Of a DNA stretch of 64,000 bases, positions 23,526 to 32,446 are shown one piece after another. Each line of letters opens with the position of its first letter. The first letter of the stretch is position 1. The position numbers and the translations under genes were made by a program. Source of the DNA: Achromobacter sp. RTa (GTDB lineage Bacteria > Pseudomonadota > Gammaproteobacteria > Burkholderiales > Burkholderiaceae_B); contig NZ_JPYO01000042.1 of the NCBI RefSeq assembly GCF_000757485.1, forward strand, positions 186,197 through 250,196, read 5' to 3'. Under the pieces are notes generated by a model, which ran no database searches, was not told where the DNA came from, and saw nothing but the letters and a program-made list of their open reading frames with translations.

Positions 23526-24710
23526 ATGGATATAGACATCACGCCCGAAGAACGGGAATTCCGCCTCGAAGTCCGCGAGTTCGCGCAGGCCCATCTGCCC
23601 GAGGCCGTACGCCGCAAGGTCCTGTACGGCGAAAAGCTGGATAAGCAGGAGTACGTGGACTGGCAGAAGCACCTGCATCGCCAGGGCTGGATCGCGCCGG
23701 CCTGGCCGGTCCAATACGGCGGAACGGGCTGGAGCCTGAGCAAGCAACGCGTATTCCTTCACGAGCTGGCATTGCAATGCGCGCCCGAGACCATCCCCTT
23801 CGGCATTTCCATGGTGGGTCCGGTGATCTACACCTTTGGATCGGAGGAGCAGAAGGCCCAGTACCTGCCCGCCATCCTGAATTCCGACACCTGGTGGTGC
23901 CAGGGTTTCTCCGAACCGAACGCAGGCTCCGACCTCGCCTCGCTGCGCACGCGCGCCGTGGACTGCGGCGATCACTATCTGCTCAACGGCCAGAAGGCCT
24001 GGACGACGCACGGCCGCTTTGCGGACATGATGTTCTGCCTGGCGCGCACCGAAGACACGGGCAAGCCGCAGCAAGGCATCTCCTTCCTGCTGCTCGATAT
24101 GAAGAGCCCCGGCATCGAGGTCCGCCCGGTGCGCACCATCGACGAAGGCGCCAGCATCTGCGAAGTGTTCTTCAACGACGTCCGCGTCCCCAAGTCGGGG
24201 CTGGTGGGCAAGGAAGGCGAAGGCTGGACCTACGCCAAGTTCTTGCTCGGCCACGAGCGCGCCATGATCGCCCGCGTGGGCCGCTCGCGCATGCAACTGG
24301 CGCGCGCTCAACGCCTGGCCTCGCATCCGCTGGCCGACGGCAGCCGCCCGATCGACAACCCGCTCTACCGCCAGCGCCTGTGCGACATCGAGGCCCGCCT
24401 GCGCGCGCTCGAACTGACCGAGCTGCGCGCCCTGTCGGCCTACCGTCCCGGAGCCGGCTTCGACATCGCGGATTCCTCGATGCTGAAGATCGAAGGCTCT
24501 GAAATCTGCCAGGCCCTGACCGAACTGCTGCTCGACCTCGCGGGCCGCTACGGCATGGTCTACAGCGGCCGCTATACGCAATCGCCGATCGGCGACTCCA
24601 CGGCCCACGGCCTGCTCGGCGACCACCTGTTCAACCGCGTGGCCACGATCTACGGAGGCAGCTCCGAAATCCAGAAGACCGTGATCGCGAAGAGCCGCTT
24701 CCAGAAATAA
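23526..24710 (+). CDS. Acyl-CoA dehydrogenase, large-type subunit
   Basis: The 394-residue flavoprotein starts at ATG 23526. N-terminal helices (EEREFRLEVREFAQAHLPEA), the FAD-contact strand WWCQGFSEPNAGSDLASLRT and the C-terminal helix with TIYGGSSEIQKTVIAKSRF are all present. In the position where medium-chain enzymes have the catalytic Glu (YEGT), this protein has Gly (YGGS), seen in many bacterial subunits that work with a partner. It is followed 10 bp later by a shorter dehydrogenase, so the two may form a heteromer. Oxidises an acyl-CoA to the 2-enoyl-CoA, passing electrons to ETF. Confidence 0.92.
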   Translation: MDIDITPEEREFRLEVREFAQAHLPEAVRRKVLYGEKLDKQEYVDWQKHLHRQGWIAPAWPVQYGGTGWSLSKQRVFLHELALQCAPETIPFGISMVGPVIYTFGSEEQKAQYLPAILNSDTWWCQGFSEPNAGSDLASLRTRAVDCGDHYLLNGQKAWTTHGRFADMMFCLARTEDTGKPQQGISFLLLDMKSPGIEVRPVRTIDEGASICEVFFNDVRVPKSGLVGKEGEGWTYAKFLLGHERAMIARVGRSRMQLARAQRLASHPLADGSRPIDNPLYRQRLCDIEARLRALELTELRALSAYRPGAGFDIADSSMLKIEGSEICQALTELLLDLAGRYGMVYSGRYTQSPIGDSTAHGLLGDHLFNRVATIYGGSSEIQKTVIAKSRFQK

Positions 24711-24720
24711 AGGACACGCC

Positions 24721-25851
24721 ATGAACCTGAACCTCTCCGAAGAACAAGAGATGATCCGCGAGAGCGTGTTCGATTATTTCTCGAGCGCGTATGGATTCGA
24801 CCGCCATCTCGAGCGGCTGGGCCAGCCCCCGGGCTCCGCCTCCGAAGCCTGGCAGGCCATGGCCGGCCTGGGCTGGCTGGGCCTGACCGTGCCGCAGGAC
24901 GACGGCGGCCTGGGCCTGGGACCGCAGGAAACGATGCTGCTGATGGAAGGCGCCGGCGCGGCGCTCTGCGCCGAGCCATTGCTGGCCAGCGCCATACTCG
25001 CCGCCCCGCTTCTTGCCGGGGCCGCCGATGGCTCCCCGGCCGCGCAGGCGCTGCAGGACGCGGTTTCCGGCCAGGCCAGCCTGGCGCTGGCCTGGACCGA
25101 AAGCGACCGCGGCTTCGCGCCGCTGCGGATCGAGACCCGCGCCGAGCGCCAGGGCGCGGCCTGGCGCCTGTCCGGCCGCAAGCTGCTGGTGGACAACGGC
25201 GCGCAGGCGGATTGGCTCGTGGTCGCGGCGCGCGGCGAGGACGGCCTGGCATTGCTGCTGGTCGACGGCGCCGCCCAGGGCCTGATCCGCAGCGGCGCGC
25301 CGTTGGCGGACGGCACCCACAGCGCCGACCTGGTCTTCCAGGACACGCCCGCCACCTGCCTTGCCCGTGGCCCCGAGGCCGAAACCCTGCTGCTGCGGGC
25401 CGTGTACCGCGGACTGGCGGCCACCTGCGCCATCGCCCTGGGCGCCATGGAGCGGGCGCTGGAAATCTGCCGCGACTATCTCCACGAACGCAGTCAGTTC
25501 GGCAGGCCCCTGGCCGCGCTGCAAGTGCTGCAGCACCGCTATGTGGACATGCTGATCGCAGCGGAACGCGCGCGCTCCATGACCTTGCTGGCCGCCCTGC
25601 GCGCCGACGAGGCGGCCGGCGGCGACGCCGAGGCGCGCCGCGACCTCAGCCTCGCCAAGCTCACGGTGGGCCGGAGCGCGCGCCACGTCGGCGGCCAGGC
25701 CATCCAGCTGCATGGCGGCATGGGCATGGCCTACGAATATCCCATCGGCCACTACTACCGCAAGCTGCTGTGCTGCGACGCGGCCTTCGGCTCGCAGGAC
25801 GACCACCTCGCCCTGCTGTCCGAAAGCCTCGCCGCGCCCGCCGGCGCCTGA
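24721..25851 (+). CDS. Acyl-CoA dehydrogenase, second subunit
   Basis: The 376-residue protein is encoded directly after the large-type dehydrogenase. It shows the dehydrogenase N-terminal helix (LSEEQEMIRESVFDYF), DDGGLGLGPQETMLLMEGAG, YLHERSQFGRPLAALQVLQH with the FAD-contact Arg/Gln, and the end motif QLHGGMGMAYEYPIGHYYRK. It lacks the GTSEIQ tail. This is the profile of the FadE28-like partner in alpha2-beta2 dehydrogenases (established for actinobacterial steroid enzymes; inference here). A middle strand region normally binding acyl chain is shortened (SLALAWTESDRGFA). Confidence 0.88.
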   Translation: MNLNLSEEQEMIRESVFDYFSSAYGFDRHLERLGQPPGSASEAWQAMAGLGWLGLTVPQDDGGLGLGPQETMLLMEGAGAALCAEPLLASAILAAPLLAGAADGSPAAQALQDAVSGQASLALAWTESDRGFAPLRIETRAERQGAAWRLSGRKLLVDNGAQADWLVVAARGEDGLALLLVDGAAQGLIRSGAPLADGTHSADLVFQDTPATCLARGPEAETLLLRAVYRGLAATCAIALGAMERALEICRDYLHERSQFGRPLAALQVLQHRYVDMLIAAERARSMTLLAALRADEAAGGDAEARRDLSLAKLTVGRSARHVGGQAIQLHGGMGMAYEYPIGHYYRKLLCCDAAFGSQDDHLALLSESLAAPAGA

Positions 25852-25881
25852 ATTCCGCCCCTCCACGATCCTGATCCCGCC

Positions 25882-27990
25882 ATGCCTACGCCTGAACCCT
25901 CCCGCATCCTCGCCACGCAACAGGACGGCGTCCTGCTGCTGGGCTTGAACCACCCGCCCCTCAATACGCTGGACCACGCGCTGCGCCAGCAACTGTACGA
26001 GGCCCTGCAGGCCGCAGCCCAGGATGCCTCGGTGCAGGCCATCGTGCTGCACGGCGCGGGCGGCAACTTCAGCGCCGGCGCCGACATCCGCGAGTTCGGC
26101 CAGCCCCGCCAGCCCCCCTGGGCTGGCGACGTCGCCCAGCTCATCGAGGCCAGCGCCAAGCCCGTGGTGGCGGCCCTGCAGGGCGTAGCCCTGGGCGGCG
26201 GCCTGGAACTGGCGCTGGCGGCGCACGCCCGCATCGGCGCCGCCGACGCCAGGCTGGGCCTGCCCGAAGTCAAGCTTGGGCTGCTGCCCGGCGGCGGCGG
26301 CACGCAGCGACTGCCCCGCCTGATCGGCGCCGCGGCCGCCCTGCCCCTGATGCTGGAAGGCCGCGATGTCGACGGCAACGCCGCGCAGGCGCTGGGCCTG
26401 CTGGACGAGGTCTGCGACAAGGCCGCCTTGCTGGACGCCGCGGTGCGCCGAGCCCGGGCGATGCTCGACGGCGCGCGCCCCTCCCGGCCCGGGACGGACG
26501 GCGAGGCCGGCAAACAAGCCGGGCTGGCGGCCATCGCGGCGCAACGCGAGCGCCTGGCCGCGAAACCCCATGCCCTGCCCGCCCAGCGCCTGCTGCTGGA
26601 CTGCATCCAGGCAGCGCTGGAACAACCGCTGGAAGCGGGCCTGCAGTTCGAGCGCCAGGCCTTTCTGCAATGCGTGGCCAGCCCCGAGCACCGGGGCCTG
26701 GCGCATGCTTTCTTCGCCGAGAAGCTGGCCGGAAAGTCGCCGGCCGGCCAGGCTCGGCCGCGCCCGGTCCAGAAGGTTGGCGTCGTGGGCGGCGGCACCA
26801 TGGGCGCCGGCATCGCCGTGGCGATGCTGGACGCGGGCCTGGACGTAGTCCTGATCGAACGCGATGCCGCCTCGCTGCAGGCCGGCCAGGACCGGATCGG
26901 CGGCGTCTACCAGCGGCAGCAGGACAAGGGCAAGCTCAGCGCGGAGGCGCGGGCGCGGCGCCTGGCCCGGCTGAGCGCGGCGACGGACTATGCGGCGCTG
27001 GCCGACGCCGACCTCATCGTCGAGGCGGTGTTCGAGGACATGGACGTGAAGAGCCAGGTCTACGCCGAGCTGGACCGGGTCTGCCGGCCCGGCGCCATCC
27101 TGGCGACCAATACTTCCTATCTGGACATCAACGAGCTGGCGCGGCGCATTTCCCGCCCGCAGGACGTGATCGGGCTGCACTTCTTCTCGCCCGCCAATGT
27201 CATGAAACTGCTGGAGATCGTGGTGCCCGAGCAGGTGTCCGACGACGTGGTGGCCACGAGCTTCGCGCTGGCGCGGCGGCTGGGCAAGGTGCCGGTGCGC
27301 GCCGGCGTGTGCGACGGATTCATCGGCAACCGCATTCTCTACGTCTACCGCGAGGCCGCCAATTACATGATGGAGGACGGCGCCTCGCCCTATCAGATCG
27401 ACCAGGCGCTGGAGCGCTTCGGCTACGCCATGGGTCCGTTCCGCACCGCCGACCTCACGGGCGGCGACATCGGCTGGGCGACCCGCAAGCGCAAGGCGGC
27501 CACGCGCCCGCCCGAGGCCCGCTACGTGCGCGTGGCCGATCGGCTGTGCGAGCGCGGCTGGTTCGGCCAGAAGACCGGGCGGGGCTATTACCGCTACCCC
27601 GAGCGCGGACAGCGCGGCCAGCACGATCCGGAGGTGCTGGCGTTGATCGACGAAGAGCGCGCGGCGCGCGGCATCGAAGCGCGCGCGTTCAGCGACGAGG
27701 ACATCGTGCGGCGCTACATGGCCGCCCTGGTCAACGAGGCCTCCAAGGTGCTGGAAGACGGCATCGCGCTGCGGCCGGCGGACATCGACACCGCGTTGGT
27801 CAACGGCTACGGCTTTCCCCGCTGGCGTGGCGGCCCGATGAAGTATGCGGACGACGTCGGCCTGCCGGCCATCGTGGCCGATCTTGAGTCGTACGCCAAG
27901 GAAGACGCCGCGTTCTGGGCGCCGTCGGCGCTGCTGCGGCGCCTGGCGCGCGAAGGCGCGGCCTTCGGCAAACTGAATCAACCCCAATAA
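25882..27990 (+). CDS. FadB-type enoyl-CoA hydratase / 3-hydroxyacyl-CoA dehydrogenase
   Basis: A 702-residue fusion of the two middle beta-oxidation steps. Residues 1-190 are the crotonase domain: oxyanion segment GAGGNFSAGADIREFG and GVALGGGLELALAAHARIGA with LGLPEVKLGLLPGGGGTQRL after it, holding both catalytic Glu positions. From about residue 295 the NAD-binding domain reads VGVVGGGTMGAGIAVAMLDA, with GLHFFSPANVMKLLEIV containing the catalytic His and CDGFIGNRILYVYREAANYM as the second domain. Length matches single-chain FadB/peroxisomal bifunctional enzymes. It connects the dehydrogenases before it to the thiolase after it in unit A. Confidence 0.94.
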   Translation: MPTPEPSRILATQQDGVLLLGLNHPPLNTLDHALRQQLYEALQAAAQDASVQAIVLHGAGGNFSAGADIREFGQPRQPPWAGDVAQLIEASAKPVVAALQGVALGGGLELALAAHARIGAADARLGLPEVKLGLLPGGGGTQRLPRLIGAAAALPLMLEGRDVDGNAAQALGLLDEVCDKAALLDAAVRRARAMLDGARPSRPGTDGEAGKQAGLAAIAAQRERLAAKPHALPAQRLLLDCIQAALEQPLEAGLQFERQAFLQCVASPEHRGLAHAFFAEKLAGKSPAGQARPRPVQKVGVVGGGTMGAGIAVAMLDAGLDVVLIERDAASLQAGQDRIGGVYQRQQDKGKLSAEARARRLARLSAATDYAALADADLIVEAVFEDMDVKSQVYAELDRVCRPGAILATNTSYLDINELARRISRPQDVIGLHFFSPANVMKLLEIVVPEQVSDDVVATSFALARRLGKVPVRAGVCDGFIGNRILYVYREAANYMMEDGASPYQIDQALERFGYAMGPFRTADLTGGDIGWATRKRKAATRPPEARYVRVADRLCERGWFGQKTGRGYYRYPERGQRGQHDPEVLALIDEERAARGIEARAFSDEDIVRRYMAALVNEASKVLEDGIALRPADIDTALVNGYGFPRWRGGPMKYADDVGLPAIVADLESYAKEDAAFWAPSALLRRLAREGAAFGKLNQPQ

Positions 27991-28005
27991 AGGAATCGCT
28001 GCATC

Positions 28006-29187
28006 ATGCGAGAAGCCGTCATCGTCGCCACCGCGCGCACCCCGCTCACCAAGTCCAAACGCGGCGAGTTCAACATCACCCAGGGGCCGACCCTGGCTTC
28101 CTACGCCATCCAGGCCGCCGTCGAACGCGCGGGCGTGGATCCGCAGAGCATCGAAGACGTGGTCCTGGGCTGCGGCTACCCCGAAGGCACCACCGGGCGC
28201 AACGTGGCCCGCCAGGCGGCGCTGCGCGCCGGCCTGCCGCAAAGCGTGGCGGGCGCGACCGTCAACCGCTTCTGCGCCTCCGGCCTGCAGGCCGTGGCGG
28301 ACGCGGCGGCGCGCGTGGTCATGGGGCAGTCCGGCCCGGTCGTGGCCGGCGGCGTGGAAAGCTGCTCCTTGCTGCGCACCCGCGACGACGGCGTCAGCGG
28401 CATCGACAGCTGGCTCCAGGACCAGATCCCCCAACTCTACCTGCCCATGATCGCCACCGCCGACATCGTGGCGCAGCGCTACGGCATCAGCCGCGAAGAC
28501 CAGGACGCCTTCGCCTTGCGCAGCCAGCAGCTCACCGCCGCGGCGCAGCGCGAGGGCCGCTATGCGGACGAGATCATCTCCGTGCGCGCGACCATGGAAG
28601 TCACCGACAAGGCGACGGGCGCCATCCGCCGCGAAGAAGTGACCGTCAGCGCCGACAACTGCAATCGCCCCTCCACCACCGCGGAAGGCCTGGCCGGACT
28701 GGTTCCCGTCATGGGCCCGGACCGCTACGTGACCGCTGGCAATGCCTCGCAGCTGGCCGACGGCGCCTCGGCCTGCGTCCTGATGGAGGCCCGAGACGCC
28801 GAGCGCGCCAACCTCGAACCGCTGGGAGCCTTCCGCGGCCTGGCCGTGGCCGGCTGCGCGCCGGACGAGATGGGGATAGGCCCCGTGTACGCCGTGCCCC
28901 GCCTGCTCGAACGCCATGGACTGAAGGTCGAGGACATCGGCCTGTGGGAACTGAACGAGGCGTTCGCGTCCCAGGCGCTCTATTGCCAGCGCCGCCTTGG
29001 CATTCCGATGGAACGGCTGAACGTGAATGGCGGATCGATCTCGCTGGGCCACCCCTTCGGCGTGACCGGCGCGCGCCTCACCGGACACGTGCTCCTGGAA
29101 GGCAGGCGCCGCGGCGCCAGGTTCGCCGTCGTCACCATGTGCGTGGGCGGCGGCATGGGCGCGGCGGGGCTGTTCGAGATTTTCTGA
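28006..29187 (+). CDS. Thiolase (acetyl-CoA acyltransferase)
   Basis: The 393-residue enzyme performs the thiolytic last step of unit A. All catalytic residues are present: nucleophile Cys90 in [12 protein letters not shown], His349 in [15 protein letters not shown], and Cys379 in [17 protein letters not shown], plus NEAF at 317-320. The length is as expected for a bacterial FadA/AtoB. Last gene of unit A; a GC hairpin follows its stop codon. Unlike the thiolase-fold protein at 35813, it is a normal thiolase. Confidence 0.94.
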   Translation: MREAVIVATARTPLTKSKRGEFNITQGPTLASYAIQAAVERAGVDPQSIEDVVLGCGYPEGTTGRNVARQAALRAGLPQSVAGATVNRFCASGLQAVADAAARVVMGQSGPVVAGGVESCSLLRTRDDGVSGIDSWLQDQIPQLYLPMIATADIVAQRYGISREDQDAFALRSQQLTAAAQREGRYADEIISVRATMEVTDKATGAIRREEVTVSADNCNRPSTTAEGLAGLVPVMGPDRYVTAGNASQLADGASACVLMEARDAERANLEPLGAFRGLAVAGCAPDEMGIGPVYAVPRLLERHGLKVEDIGLWELNEAFASQALYCQRRLGIPMERLNVNGGSISLGHPFGVTGARLTGHVLLEGRRRGARFAVVTMCVGGGMGAAGLFEIF

Positions 29188-29194
29188 CCCCCCA

Positions 29195-29224
29195 ATGAAA
29201 ACGGGGCGGCCTGGGCCGCCCCGC
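29195..29224 (-). terminator. Rho-independent terminator for the Bug receptor gene (minus strand)
   Basis: GGGGCGGCC (29203-29211) pairs with GGCCGCCCC (29214-29222). On the minus strand the stem is followed by GTTTTC, a short T-run, so it ends transcription from the Bug gene at 29248-30243. It probably also stops the converging thiolase transcript. Confidence 0.7.
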
Positions 29225-29247
29225 ATGCGCCGCAAGGCGCTTCCTGC

Positions 29248-30243
29248 TTACTGCGGTTCGATCTTCGCGTCGACCGCGCGCTGCGTCCAGACCTTACGCT
29301 GCGCCTGCGCGAAAGCCTGATGCTCCTCGACGGTGTTGGGCGAGACCTGCATGCCCAGGGATTCGAAACGCTGCAGGACGTCGGGCTCGCGCAGGATGGC
29401 GGCCACTTCCTGGTTCAGCTTCTGCACGACGGCGTCGGGCGTCTTGGCGGGCGCGGCCACGCCGACCCAGACGACCAGGTCGAAATTCTTGTAGCCCAGT
29501 TCGGCCAGCGTCGGCACGGCCGGGAATTCCTTGGCGCGCTCATGGCCCGTGTACGCCAGCCCGCGCAGCTTTCCAGCCTGCATGAAGGACGTTACGACGG
29601 ACAGATCGGCGAACAGGTAATCGACGTGGCCGCCCAGCAGGTCAGTCACGGCCGGGGGCTGGCTCTTGTACGGCACGCCGTTGGCGGCCGCGCCGGCCAC
29701 CGTGTTGAATGTAGCGCCGGCGATCTGGCTGGTGGGCGAGCCGTAGGCGTAGTTCAGCGGCTTGGCCTGCGTCGCCTTGACCAGTTCCTGCAGCGACTTG
29801 TACGGCGCATCGTCGCGCACCACCAGCATCATCGGAATGGTGGCGATCCGGATCACGTGGATGAAATCGCCCGTGGGATCGAACGGGAGCTTGCGAAACA
29901 GTGCCGGAGTGGCCGAGTGCGTCGAGCTGCTGGTGAGAATAAGCGTGTAGCCGTCGGGCTGGGCGCGCGCGGTGAACGACGAACCGATCGTGCCGGACGC
30001 GCCGGGCTTGTTTTCGATCACGACGGGCACGTTCAGGCGGGGGCCGAGCTTCTCGGCGATGATGCGCGCGCTGGTGTCGGTGGCGCTGCCCGGCGAGAAC
30101 GGCACCACGATGGTGATGGGCTTGTCGGGATAGGCCGCTTGCGCCTGGGCCGCGCCGAAAGGCAACGCGCCCGCGAGCGCGGTCAGGGCGGTGAGGCTGC
30201 CGGCGGCCAGCAGGCGGCGGCGCGCGCCGAACGATAGTGTCAT
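29248..30243 (-). CDS. Bug/TctC family periplasmic substrate-binding protein
   Basis: The 331-residue receptor has a leader with GARRRLLAAG (possible Tat signal) ending near AAQAQA. Bug motifs: YPDKPITIVVPFSPGSATDT, VVIENKPGASGTIGS, and VPYKSQPPAVTDLLGGHVDY. The second carboxylate loop, SPGSATD, differs from the GGG form in the receptor at 21636, so the ligand may differ. It is the distal gene of unit B on the minus strand, 114 bp after the LysR stop, but it has its own promoter region with the 37-bp motif also found before the hydratase gene. No TctA/TctB nearby. Confidence 0.92.
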   Translation of the reverse strand: MTLSFGARRRLLAAGSLTALTALAGALPFGAAQAQAAYPDKPITIVVPFSPGSATDTSARIIAEKLGPRLNVPVVIENKPGASGTIGSSFTARAQPDGYTLILTSSSTHSATPALFRKLPFDPTGDFIHVIRIATIPMMLVVRDDAPYKSLQELVKATQAKPLNYAYGSPTSQIAGATFNTVAGAAANGVPYKSQPPAVTDLLGGHVDYLFADLSVVTSFMQAGKLRGLAYTGHERAKEFPAVPTLAELGYKNFDLVVWVGVAAPAKTPDAVVQKLNQEVAAILREPDVLQRFESLGMQVSPNTVEEHQAFAQAQRKVWTQRAVDAKIEPQ

Positions 30244-30314
30244 GCTTGTCTCCTGTCAGGGGCCGCGGGTCGGCCTCTTCAACTCAAGCCGTATGATGCT
30301 TGCGCCCCGCTTAT

Positions 30315-30351
30315 CCCAACAAGGGACTAATTTTCATAGACTTATTCCAAA
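30315..30351. promoter_or_regulatory. 37-bp shared motif, copy 1 (before the Bug gene)
   Basis: This segment, with the core CTAATTTTCATAGACTTATT flanked by CCCAACAAGGGA and CCAAA, matches copy 2 at 33290-33326 in 30 of 37 positions, in the same orientation. It contains the inverted pair GGACTAA and TTATTCC with an 11-bp spacer. It lies 72 bp from the start of the Bug gene. A LysR binding site is the simplest reading. Confidence 0.65.
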
Positions 30352-30357
30352 CCGGGA

Positions 30358-31269
30358 TTAATTACCTTCCGCCTGGCGCTGGCGCAGATATTCCTCGGTG
30401 GCCTGCAGGAAAGCCGACGCCGCCAGCGACAGGCGCGCATTGCGGCGCTGGATCAGCCAGAGTTCGTGTCCGTGCCTGCGGGCGCCGTCGATCTCCAGGA
30501 TGCGCAGGCCGAGCTGCCGCGCCAGGTCGCAGGCGTAGCCGGGCACGACGGTAATGCCCAGCCCGGCGCTCACGAGCTTCAACGCCGAAGTCAGCATGCC
30601 GGCCTCGATGCGGTAGCGGAACTCCAGGTTCAGGTCGGCCGCCACCCGGTCCAGGCCGCGCCGCACGCTGTACACGTTGCGCAGCATGATGTGGTCGTGG
30701 GCCGCGACGTCCGCCCACGACACCGAGCGCTTGCGCGTCAGGGCATGCCTCGGCGCGCACACGGCATACATCGTGTCGCGGTAGATGACGCGCGTGGCCA
30801 GTTCGTCCGACGGAGTCTCGACCGAAACGATGCCGAAGTCCGCGCGCCCGTTGCGCACGTGCTCGAAGGTGTCGTCCGTGGACAATTCGAAGAGGTCCAG
30901 CTTCACGCTGGGATGGGCGCGGTGGTAGTCCGCCACCACTTCGCCCAGCAGGCCGACCATCATGAGAGGAGACGTGGCCACGCCCACGGTGCCGCGCTCC
31001 AGGGTGCGCAAGCCCGACATGCTGCGCTCGGCGGCGCGCACTGTGCCCAGGATTTCCTGCGCGTAGGCATAGAAATCGGCGGCGCCGTCGCATGGCGTTA
31101 CGCTGCGCGTGGAACGCTCGAACAGCGGCTGGCCGACCTCGGCCTCCAGCTCGGCGCACAGCTTGCTGACCGCCGATTGGGTCACGAAGGCCGCGCGCGC
31201 GGCCGCCGTAAAACTGCGCAGTTCGTAGAGCGCGCAGAAAACGCGCAATTGCTTGAGAGTGATGTTCAT
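30358..31269 (-). CDS. LysR family transcriptional regulator
   Basis: The 303-residue regulator starts at ATG 31269 (MNITLKQLRVFCALYELRSF); a longer frame upstream overlaps the CoA-transferase gene and is dropped. The LysR HTH is at residues 1-60, with FVTQSAVSKLCAELEAEVGQ as recognition helix and linker. The substrate-binding half begins VGVATSPLMMVG and has GLGITVVPGYACDLARQLGL near the end. It is a paralogue of the LysR at 33392, with nearly the same HTH. Third gene of unit B, 40 bp after the CoA-transferase. Confidence 0.9.
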   Translation of the reverse strand: MNITLKQLRVFCALYELRSFTAAARAAFVTQSAVSKLCAELEAEVGQPLFERSTRSVTPCDGAADFYAYAQEILGTVRAAERSMSGLRTLERGTVGVATSPLMMVGLLGEVVADYHRAHPSVKLDLFELSTDDTFEHVRNGRADFGIVSVETPSDELATRVIYRDTMYAVCAPRHALTRKRSVSWADVAAHDHIMLRNVYSVRRGLDRVAADLNLEFRYRIEAGMLTSALKLVSAGLGITVVPGYACDLARQLGLRILEIDGARRHGHELWLIQRRNARLSLAASAFLQATEEYLRQRQAEGN

Positions 31270-31309
31270 GGTCGAAGTCGCCGCCTGGCGCTCTCCGGCC
31301 ATGCCAGCC

Positions 31310-32446
31310 TCAGCGCCCACCCGGGAGCATATCGCGATCGGCGTCCTGGCGCGGCGCCAGGCGCCTGATTTCACCTGGCGTGCGCGAAAAGCGCACTGGA
31401 ACGCCCGCGGCCATCAAGGGCCCCTCGGTGGGGTGCTCCACCTGCTGGAAGAAACCGGTGGCCCGCAGGTGGGGGTCGTCGAACAGGGCTTCCGGCGTGT
31501 TCACCGGCGAATGGGGGATGTCCGCCTCCGCCAGCAGCGCCAGCCACTCGTCCGTGCCGCGCAAGGCGACGATGTCCGCCAGGTCCTGGTAGAGCTCGTC
31601 GAAATGGCGCGCGCGCGCCGCCGCATCGACGTAGCGGGCGTCCGCCGCCAGGTCGGCACGCTCCGCCAGCGCGAAGAAGCGCCGCCATTGCGCATCGGTG
31701 TACGGCAGCAGGGCCAGGTAGCCATCGCGCGTGCGGTAGGGCCGCCGCTGCGGCGACAGCACGCGGCTGTAGCCCATGGGGCCCATCGGCGGAACGAAGC
31801 TGTGGCCGCTCATGTGCTCGACGAGCGTGAACGACACCAGCGTTTCGAACATGGGGACCTCGATGGCCTGCCCCAGGCCCGAGCGCTCGCGCTCGTACAG
31901 CGCCATGGGAATCGCGTAGGCCAGCGTCAGGCCCGCCACCTTGTCGGCGAGGATGGTGTTCACGTAGGCGGGCGCCCCGCTGTTGCGGCCCTGCAGGTCG
32001 GCCAGCCCGCTCATCGCCTGGATGATGTCGTCGAACGCCGGACGCGCCGCATAAGGGCCGTCCTGGCCGAAACCGACCGCCGAGCAATAAATCAGACGGG
32101 CGTTGCGCGCGCACAGCGAAACCGCGTCCAGCCCCAGCCTGGCGAGCGCCGCGGCGCGGACGTTCGAGACGAACACGTCCGCGCCGTCGATCAGCTGCAG
32201 CAGGCGCTCGCGGTCGGCCGGCGCCTTGGCGTCCAGCGTCACGCTGTATTTATTGCGGTTGAGGTTGAGGTATGCCGGCCCCATGCCCGCGTGCGCGGCC
32301 GGCGCCGACGTGCGGAACACGTCCCCTTCGGGCGCTTCCACCTTGATGACCTCGGCGCCCATGTCGGCCAGGATCTGCGTGGCGTAGGGGCCCATGGCCA
32401 CCGAGGTCATGTCGATGACGCGCACGCCCGCGAGCGGGCCGGCCAT
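31310..32446 (-). CDS. Class III CoA-transferase (CaiB/BaiF family)
   Basis: The 378-residue enzyme moves CoA between a donor thioester and a carboxylic acid. Family landmarks: the N-terminal VRVIDMTSVAMGPYATQILA, DMGAEVIKVE, LNRNKYSVTLD, and the catalytic Asp139 in RPAFDDIIQAMSGLADLQG. C-terminal region with VNTPEALFDDPHLRATGFFQ is also typical. The start codon overlaps the stop codon of the hydratase before it (TAATG), so the two are translated together. Activates the acid handled by unit B; the acid is unknown. Confidence 0.93.
   Translation of the reverse strand: MAGPLAGVRVIDMTSVAMGPYATQILADMGAEVIKVEAPEGDVFRTSAPAAHAGMGPAYLNLNRNKYSVTLDAKAPADRERLLQLIDGADVFVSNVRAAALARLGLDAVSLCARNARLIYCSAVGFGQDGPYAARPAFDDIIQAMSGLADLQGRNSGAPAYVNTILADKVAGLTLAYAIPMALYERERSGLGQAIEVPMFETLVSFTLVEHMSGHSFVPPMGPMGYSRVLSPQRRPYRTRDGYLALLPYTDAQWRRFFALAERADLAADARYVDAAARARHFDELYQDLADIVALRGTDEWLALLAEADIPHSPVNTPEALFDDPHLRATGFFQQVEHPTEGPLMAAGVPVRFSRTPGEIRRLAPRQDADRDMLPGGR

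Noticed and set aside
24631-29235. Minus-strand open frame of 1534 codons
   Set aside because: It lies antisense to four well-supported genes (dehydrogenases, FadB-like, thiolase). Its translation is Gly/Ala/Arg/His/Gln rich, as expected for the reverse frame of high-GC genes, and shows no domain.
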